10,504 nt of DNA from Rhodobacter sp. (lineage in GTDB: Bacteria > Pseudomonadota > Alphaproteobacteria > Rhodobacterales > Rhodobacteraceae), in assembly GCA_027482795.1 (NCBI GenBank), contig JAIXVS010000016.1:1-10504 (forward strand), in the 5' to 3' direction. The notes below the pieces were generated by a model. It was not told the DNA's origin, did no database searches, and was given only the letters and a program-made list of their open reading frames with translations. The position numbers and the translations under genes were made by a program. Shown here one piece after another: positions 6,173 to 10,504 of the stretch. The first letter of the stretch is position 1, and each line of letters begins with the position of its first letter.

Positions 6173-7728
6173 GCGGTGTCGACAATAGTCTCGTCCGGCA
6201 AATCTGCTACGCTGAACACTTGGAACTCGTTTCCGGTCTTTTCATTTGGCCATACTGCCAAATAAAAGCCTGCGACGCGGCGATCAGCGCGATTTCTGAG
6301 CATTTGCCATATCGCTTTCGGAGTTAAGCGGACACAAAGGCTTTCGACTACGTAGCGTAACGCAAGGGGCGCCGACGAGGTTTGCAGAAGATAGTCGCGC
6401 AAATCGCGTGCCATGAAGCGTCCATTCCCAAACCGCGCACGAAGGCCTTCCAGCAATGTGAGAAGATCTTCGCGGTCGGGATCGGCGCGAAAGCCTTTGC
6501 CAATCAAGTCGTAGGGATCGCCAAACGATAGGTCTCCAACCGTTCGGGCGACCCACACGACAGTTTGGGCAACCATGCGATCCCAATCCTCAAAAGAACC
6601 GAGGCGCCCGACAGTCGCGTGGGGCAACGCCGCTTTGACCATTGTTAACGCTGCGCCGACCAGATTCGTGCGGTTCTCGCGAACATGGTTCTCTGGATCA
6701 AGGTCGAACACACGCGTGAACGGGGTTTCAATCGCGGCGTCAATACGAATTGTCACAACGCGACGCGGCATGTCTCCGCCCATGCTGAGATTATTGCCCG
6801 TCAGCATAAGGATGCAGTTCGTCGGCAGCTTTACCATTTTCGAGGCGCCGAGCAGACGTCCCTCATAAATCTGCGACGTGAGAACCGCCGCTAAGGACGC
6901 GCTGTCCAATGTGCCGAGTTGATTGTCGAAAATGACGGCGCGTGGTCCCGTCATCAAAGTAGATACCAGAATCTTTGAAAGTTCTTCCTCGCTGCGGGTC
7001 GGCAGTGGGGCCGCAAGCCTGTACTCGCCCGTAAAAGCGCCAACACATTTTGCAAGCAGTCTTTTCCCAGATCCTTGGGTCGGCGCGTCAAAGCCAAATG
7101 CAGGCGCGGTTGGCAGCGCTTTGCCGAGTACGGCAGTCAGTAGGGCGGCAAGCATACCACCGCGGTCATTGGCTGACACGAACGGGAAGGCCTTAAAGGG
7201 CTCCCAAAGCGTTTTCAATGCCTCGCGCAATTGGTCAATACTTGGTTCTTCTTGAATGACCGGCAAGTGATCTGCATGCGGCGCAACATATAACTGGGAG
7301 GCGGGATCGTATCCAGTCTCGGATACCACACTGCCGTTTGGCAAGATGATTGGCATATCAATCAGCCCAATCAAAGGCGGCAAGCCGCGCTCGCTGGCAA
7401 GCGCAATCAATTGCTTTACAAGGCCCAGTGGTGGGTCGTTATTCCTCTCCTCTTCGCGGATTTGCCGAAAGTAGCGAATACGTAAACCAAGTTCAAAGGT
7501 TAGCCGATCAACGGTTAAGACGATGATGGACTGACCCTTTACGACTGCAATTTGATCACCGAAGTCGAACGCATCGACGGCATTGGCTAGAACTCGTGCC
7601 GTTTCCAGTGCAGCGGCCGCGATGCCGCCATGTTCAATTGGGATTTCGGCTCGTGGGTTCAAAAAGGCATTTACCACTAAGGATCCGTCAAGCTTCCAAA
7701 ATGTAGACGCCTCATATTGCGCTAGCAC
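6166..7728 (-). CDS. ATPase/helicase-domain part of the element replication protein
   Basis: This 520-codon ORF begins at a GTG at 7728 that is probably internal to the original gene. It holds a P-loop ATPase like those in primase-helicases of prophages and integrative elements. The Walker A region is DAPTQGSGKR (residues 214-223), Walker B is AVIFDN (264-269), a sensor-like Asn follows in LTGNN (309-313), and an arginine-finger pair in MPRRVVTIRID (320-330). Family-like text continues with RENRTNLVGAALTMVKA and LGSFEDWDRMV. The residue after the Walker A lysine is Arg (R223) where Thr or Ser is expected, which should weaken Mg-ATP binding. The TAG stop at 6166-6168 lies inside the IS-like reading frame, so the natural C-terminus may have been cut by the IS. 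Confidence 0.75.
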   Translation of the reverse strand: MLAQYEASTFWKLDGSLVVNAFLNPRAEIPIEHGGIAAAALETARVLANAVDAFDFGDQIAVVKGQSIIVLTVDRLTFELGLRIRYFRQIREEERNNDPPLGLVKQLIALASERGLPPLIGLIDMPIILPNGSVVSETGYDPASQLYVAPHADHLPVIQEEPSIDQLREALKTLWEPFKAFPFVSANDRGGMLAALLTAVLGKALPTAPAFGFDAPTQGSGKRLLAKCVGAFTGEYRLAAPLPTRSEEELSKILVSTLMTGPRAVIFDNQLGTLDSASLAAVLTSQIYEGRLLGASKMVKLPTNCILMLTGNNLSMGGDMPRRVVTIRIDAAIETPFTRVFDLDPENHVRENRTNLVGAALTMVKAALPHATVGRLGSFEDWDRMVAQTVVWVARTVGDLSFGDPYDLIGKGFRADPDREDLLTLLEGLRARFGNGRFMARDLRDYLLQTSSAPLALRYVVESLCVRLTPKAIWQMLRNRADRRVAGFYLAVWPNEKTGNEFQVFSVADLPDETIVDTAS

Positions 7729-8341
7729 CTCTGGGCGTGAAAAAATGCACCTATGCGTGCGAGTTTTGGCCCAATATCCATGTCTTTGGGCCGATGCGTT
7801 ATAAAAGACGCGGTTTCGAAAACAAAAACGCGATCATCAGATGGGTTAAGTGATGCGATACATCGCGTGGGATTTGTTGCCGAAGGCCCTTCGAGCCAAG
7901 AAGCAGAAAGTCGAATTTGATCGCCGACAACACAAGCGGCTTCCAACTGCGCAAGACTCAGCGGCCCATACTCCTGGGTTTCAAAGATCTGGTCGTCCAA
8001 ATCATAGATCACGCTGGGCGTGCTGAACCCCGTCTTTGACATCTCGTCATTGATCCACCCCAGATGGGCCAGCACACGCGAGGCGGTGTCGGCCACCACG
8101 GCAAATTGATCGCGCGTCAGACGCGGCAGATCGTCAAATGGCGTGTCGGCCAGCCCGCGAGCATCTTCCCAGCGGTAGGTCACCTCGACCGCGCCAACAT
8201 GGCCGATGGTGTGCGCGCCGTATGCGCCAAACTGCCGCCCCGTCTCGCCTGCGAAAATCTCAACGCGATGCACCACGACATCGGGCGCGCTGTCGGGCTG
8301 GCGATACCCCGCCGATGTCAGGCGGTAAAAGCTGTTCTCTC
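7722..8341 (-). pseudogene. Middle fragment of the primase-polymerase/helicase gene
   Basis: The frame is open from the 8337-8341 indel to TAG at 7722-7724. It reads YRLTSAGYRQPDSAPDVVV, then HRVEIFAGETGRQFGAYGAH, and ends GAFFHAQRC because of the short A-run at 7740-7745. A GTG at 8276 could start a 184-aa product, but it has no good ribosome binding site and sits mid-domain. GAYGAHT and FAGETGRQF resemble the second half of a primase-polymerase-like domain. It belongs to the same broken gene, not to a separate one. Confidence 0.62.
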
Positions 8342-8699
8342 ACCCTCGGCGAGACGGCAGAACCAGCACTCCTTGGCCCCCCTTACCCAGCCGCACGGGC
8401 GCGCGCTTTAGCTGCTCCCAGATGTGGGCAGGCAGGGCGTCAATGATCGCATTGATTGAGTCGGCGTCATTGACATCTAGATCGATGGCCACCAGCGCGC
8501 GCTCAATGCGCACGCCCGTCGCCCGCCACTTTAGCTGGCCCGACCACACGTCGATTTGCGCCGCGTCTACGAACAGGTCCGGCCAACCCTTCAGAATGCA
8601 CATTTTATCTTTATTGGCCAGCGGGGTATACCCATTGGCAAGTAGAGCGCGGCGGATGTTCGTCTGCGCCGCGATTTCGTCGGACCTTGTCATGTTCAT
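8340..8699 (-). pseudogene. N-terminal primase-polymerase-like fragment of the replication gene
   Basis: The start is ATG at 8699-8697 because GAGG lies 5 nt upstream (8705-8708, - strand); a longer frame to 8720 has no such signal. The fragment contains LVAIDLDVNDAD (residues 69-80), with D73 and D75 matching the hDhDh metal-binding motif of archaeo-eukaryotic-type primase-polymerases, and APVRLGKGG at its end. It runs into TGA at 8340-8342 after the frameshift at 8377-8382. The primase-polymerase assignment is by motif and context and is moderate. Confidence 0.62.
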
Positions 8700-8826
8700 G
8701 GTAGCCTCGGCAAATCTCAATCGTTCGCGCCAAATCGGCGCGCTGGATAGATTAGGTCTCAGTTGATCGATTGGGGCCGACCCCCGTCAGGGCATGCGAC
8801 CGATTTGTTGTCGAAATGGCGGCAGA

Positions 8827-9108
8827 TCAGCCCAAAATATCTTTGATGGCCCTGCGCTGCCCGGTTCCGCCACGCTCGGCCTCGACCCGCTGCTTTTGCA
8901 GCCATTCGGCTACATCGTCGAAACGGTAAAAGGCCGACGCGCCTGACTTGAAGAACGGTGGCGACTGGCGCCGGGCGCGCATTTGGCTTTCTGTTTCGGG
9001 CTTTACACCGATGAGCGCGGCAAATGCTTTGGCGGGCATCAGCCGCTCGCTCGCGTAGAAGGCAGCCAAGACCTGCAGTTCAGGCGAAATCTCGCGTTTC
9101 TCAAGCAT
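8827..9108 (-). CDS. Small excisionase-like helix-turn-helix DNA-binding protein
   Basis: A 93-aa protein with an N-terminal helical segment (SPELQVLAAFYASERLMPAKAFAALIGV, two helices around residues 8-35) and the MerR/excisionase-like ending PPFFKSGASAFYRFDDVAEWLQKQR (50-74), in which a short wing leads to a final helix. The frame extends upstream to 9198, but ATG 9108 is chosen because a strong ribosome binding site AGGGAGG (9114-9120) lies 5 nt before it. The start overlaps the AlpA-like stop by 8 nt, so the two are translationally coupled. It lies between AlpA and the replication gene and may act in excision or in control of replication. The exact family is not recognised. Confidence 0.75.
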   Translation of the reverse strand: MLEKREISPELQVLAAFYASERLMPAKAFAALIGVKPETESQMRARRQSPPFFKSGASAFYRFDDVAEWLQKQRVEAERGGTGQRRAIKDILG

Positions 9109-9334
9109 TTGAGCCTCCCTTGGAATCGCCGACCGCTGCGGGACTGACGCGCGAGGCCTGCGCTTTCTCGTTGATCCAAGCCTCAATATCGCTATCAAGC
9201 CAGCCCACAGTGCGGGGGCCTAGGTTAATCGGACGCGGGAACATTCCACGTTCGATCCAGTAGTAGAGCGTCCGACGGTTGACAGCGCAGCGCGCCTCAA
9301 CGTCGGGCAGGCGAAGTATGGTCGTTGTTGTCAT
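9101..9334 (-). CDS. AlpA-family helix-turn-helix regulator / excisionase-like protein
   Basis: A 77-aa MerR-like winged helix protein of the AlpA family. Residues 5-35 read ILRLPDVEARCAVNRRTLYYW, then IERGMFPRPINLGPRTVGWL, and DSDIEAWI follows at 48-55: the standard AlpA pattern of helix-turn-helix, proline-containing wing and final helix. AlpA proteins activate or act as excision factors in small prophages and phage satellites. Here it lies in the same direction as the integrase but behind a putative terminator, so it probably has its own promoter in 9335-9404. GAGAAG about 6-11 nt upstream of ATG 9334 is a weak ribosome binding site. It is coupled by an 8-nt overlap to the next HTH gene. 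Confidence 0.88.
   Translation of the reverse strand: MTTTTILRLPDVEARCAVNRRTLYYWIERGMFPRPINLGPRTVGWLDSDIEAWINEKAQASRVSPAAVGDSKGGSNA
9114..9120 (-). promoter_or_regulatory. Strong ribosome binding site fixing the start of the small HTH gene
   Basis: AGGGAGG on the - strand, 5 nt before ATG 9108 and inside the end of the AlpA-like gene. It decides against the longer frame beginning at 9198. Confidence 0.75.
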
Positions 9335-9374
9335 GAAATGGTCTTCTCATGCATTTGCACGAAGAAGATGCCAT

Positions 9375-9404
9375 AAAAACCAGTTGCCTTTCAGCGGTGC
9401 AACT
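9375..9404 (-). terminator. Putative rho-independent terminator after the integrase operon
   Basis: On the - strand, AGTTGC (9404-9399) pairs perfectly with GCAACT (9387-9382) across an 11-nt loop. GG and a run of five T (9379-9375) follow. It starts directly after the stop codon of the 198-aa gene. The loop is large and the stem only 6 bp, so strength is uncertain. Confidence 0.5.
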
Positions 9405-10001
9405 TCACGAAGCCATACCCCCCTTTAGCATGCCTGTCTCTTGCGCCTTGGCGATAAGACTTTTGCCGTATTTCTTGTAGGCCAATTGCACTGTATCAAC
9501 CGAAACGTCGAATTTGTCCGCTGCCCTTGTGATTGCCGCTTGCAGGGAAATCCCTGGCTGCTCTGTGTAATACAGCGCTGCTTGGATTGCATAACGGCGG
9601 TTTCGATCAACCGCGCTCTGACGTGCGATTGCCTTCTGTTTGCCCTGTCCGCCCCCCTCAAGTTGAAACACTTCGCCCGGTGTTCGACCATTTTCTGGCT
9701 GGTTGTACATTATCCAGCCACGCGCAAATTCCCTCAGAACGGATGCTGGCATATTCACAGTCGTTGTTCCCCAAGCATCGGGCCAGCAGGCGCGCACATC
9801 CTCGTCAGAGTAACCTTCTATGCGGGCGCCAAGCAGCCCGACGATCGCCTCGAACGCAATGTAAGGTGTGGCCAACTCTTTAGCCTCTCTTCGTTCTTCG
9901 TATTGAAGAAACCGATTTCTCAGGTTGGTGAGTTCTGTACTTTCTGCGCGATGCTTCTTAAGGCCGTCTTCATCAATCTCCGGCGCGCGCGACTTCCCCA
10001 T
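9405..10001 (-). CDS. Hypothetical protein coupled to the integrase
   Basis: A 198-aa protein whose function I do not recognise. It starts 1 nt after the integrase stop (TGA-G-ATG) with GGGAGGG (10006-10012) just upstream, inside the last integrase codons; the longer frame to 10046 would run into the integrase and is rejected. The N-terminal part is highly charged (MGKSRAPEIDEDGLKKHRAE, then RNRFLQYEERREAKEL), possibly a coiled coil. The middle has a Gly/Gln/Lys-rich linker (LEGGGQGKQK). The C-terminal 45 residues (GISLQAAITRAADKFDVSVD, then TVQLAYKKYGKSL) look like a helix-turn-helix. No signal peptide or membrane segment is visible. A DNA-binding partner of the integrase or an element regulator is plausible but unproven. 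Confidence 0.78.
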   Translation of the reverse strand: MGKSRAPEIDEDGLKKHRAESTELTNLRNRFLQYEERREAKELATPYIAFEAIVGLLGARIEGYSDEDVRACWPDAWGTTTVNMPASVLREFARGWIMYNQPENGRTPGEVFQLEGGGQGKQKAIARQSAVDRNRRYAIQAALYYTEQPGISLQAAITRAADKFDVSVDTVQLAYKKYGKSLIAKAQETGMLKGGMAS

Positions 10002-10002
10002 C

Positions 10003-10503
10003 TCACCCTCCCGCCTGTTCAAGCGCCCTGAACTTGCCCAGCACATCGGCCGCCGTCAACTGCGTGTAGCGCTTCAGTTCCCGCCACGAACGGTGACCGC
10101 TGACCAGCGCCACTTCGGGGATGTCCAATCCCTTTCGGAATAAATCAGTGATTGCCGCATGGCGCAGGTCATGGAACGTCAGATCGTCAATTTCCAAAAG
10201 TCGCGTCGTGTGATGCCACCGCTCAGAAATATAAGCCGAACGGTATGCGAAAATTCGGCCCACTCCGCCCGTCGCATCGCGCCGCGTGCGGACGATGGCC
10301 ATTGCCGCAGGCAACAATGGGACAACTTGGTTGTTGCCAATCTTTTGTTTGGGGTCCTTGCGATCCCGAATGGTCACGGTGTGATTGGCCCAGTCGACAT
10401 CCTCAAACGCGATGCGGCAGATTTCCCCGACCCGCATCGCGCTGGCCAAAGCAAAATCCATGATTTGCCCCATGGGGGTCGGGCCGCGAAAGTCATTGCG
10501 AAA
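10003..10503 (-). CDS. Tyrosine recombinase/integrase, catalytic domain (5' part beyond the window)
   Basis: The frame is open to the window end, so about 167 codons of the C-terminal catalytic domain are visible and the N-terminal arm-binding and core-binding domains lie outside. Catalytic residues visible are Arg in SAMRVGEI (coding near 10434), a likely beta-hairpin Lys in RDRKDPKQK, HDLRH (His and Arg near 10165), GHRSW (His near 10095) and the nucleophile Tyr in LKRYTQL (near 10068). The full set R-K-H-x-x-R-H-Y therefore appears intact. It would integrate and excise the element, presumably at tRNA-fMet, given the tRNA fragment at 5514-5558. The ATG at 10473 is internal to the domain. 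It is co-transcribed with the 198-aa gene. Confidence 0.93.
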   Translation of the reverse strand, partial: FRNDFRGPTPMGQIMDFALASAMRVGEICRIAFEDVDWANHTVTIRDRKDPKQKIGNNQVVPLLPAAMAIVRTRRDATGGVGRIFAYRSAYISERWHHTTRLLEIDDLTFHDLRHAAITDLFRKGLDIPEVALVSGHRSWRELKRYTQLTAADVLGKFRALEQAGG

Positions 10504-10504
10504 A

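Larger units (their letters stand above)
6166..8699 (-). pseudogene. Primase-polymerase/helicase replication gene broken by three frameshifts
   Basis: Three consecutive - strand ORFs (8699-8340, 8341-7722, 7728-6166) read as one protein of about 844 residues if three small indels are corrected. (1) Removing one base from the six-C run at 8377-8382 gives GKGAKECWFCRLAEGE. (2) Removing two bases from the CT repeat at 8337-8341 then gives ENSFYRLTSAGYRQ and runs into the middle ORF. (3) Adding one base to the six-A run at 7740-7745 turns the middle ORF end into FFSRPEVLAQYEASTF, entering the last ORF. All three lie in simple runs, as expected for either decay by slippage or sequencing error. The product would be the element's replication initiator: an N-terminal primase-polymerase-like domain and a C-terminal ATPase/helicase domain. 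Confidence 0.72.

Noticed and set aside
8337..8382. Programmed ribosomal frameshifting in the replication gene
   Set aside because: Two opposite shifts within 45 bases plus a third shift later, with no pseudoknot seen, fit decay or sequencing error better.
9441..10031. 196-codon ORF on the + strand opposite the 198-aa gene
   Set aside because: The composition is rich in Cys/Arg/Pro shadow residues, there is no ribosome binding site, and the - strand frame has a strong site and coupling to the integrase.

Overview
The window looks like an alphaproteobacterial chromosome, most likely Rhodobacteraceae. This rests on GC-rich coding with overlapping ATGA-type gene junctions, the style of the proteins, and an alphaproteobacterial-type initiator tRNA fragment. 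No species can be named from the sequence alone. The window falls into two parts joined near position 5514.

Left part (1-5412, all + strand) is a tightly packed catabolic operon. In order it holds the 3' part of a COG4091-type protein (homoserine-dehydrogenase-like Rossmann protein with a C-terminal SAF domain), the E1 alpha and E1 beta subunits of a thiamine-diphosphate-dependent dehydrogenase, and an E2-like protein. The E2-like protein has two lipoyl domains, a peripheral-subunit-binding domain and an alpha/beta-hydrolase domain (the acetoin-dehydrogenase AcoC type). The operon ends with a SorC/DeoR-family sugar-binding-type regulator. Genes overlap or sit 2 nt apart, so they are probably co-transcribed. 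Together E1 and E2 would cleave an oxo-substrate oxidatively and pass the acyl group through lipoyl arms. No E3 (lipoamide dehydrogenase) is visible. The COG4091 protein and the SorC regulator suggest the real substrate may be sugar- or polyol-derived rather than plain acetoin.

Right part (about 5514-10504, genes all on the - strand) is an integrative element entering from the right. Its left border is marked by a 3' fragment of an initiator tRNA-Met gene (anticodon loop to CCA), the expected attachment-site copy of an element that integrates into that tRNA. From the right edge inward the element holds a tyrosine integrase (cut by the window end), a translationally coupled 198-aa protein of unknown function, a terminator candidate, an AlpA-like regulator, a second small winged-helix/HTH protein, and a primase-polymerase/helicase replication gene. 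Next to the border lies a 3'-end remnant of an IS5-family (IS427-like) insertion sequence.

The replication gene is split by three small indels, each in a homopolymer or dinucleotide run, and has an altered Walker A motif. The element is therefore probably decaying, unless the indels are sequencing errors. The integrase/AlpA/primase-helicase layout without structural genes resembles phage satellites or other small integrative elements. No CRISPR array, rRNA gene or intact tRNA was seen.
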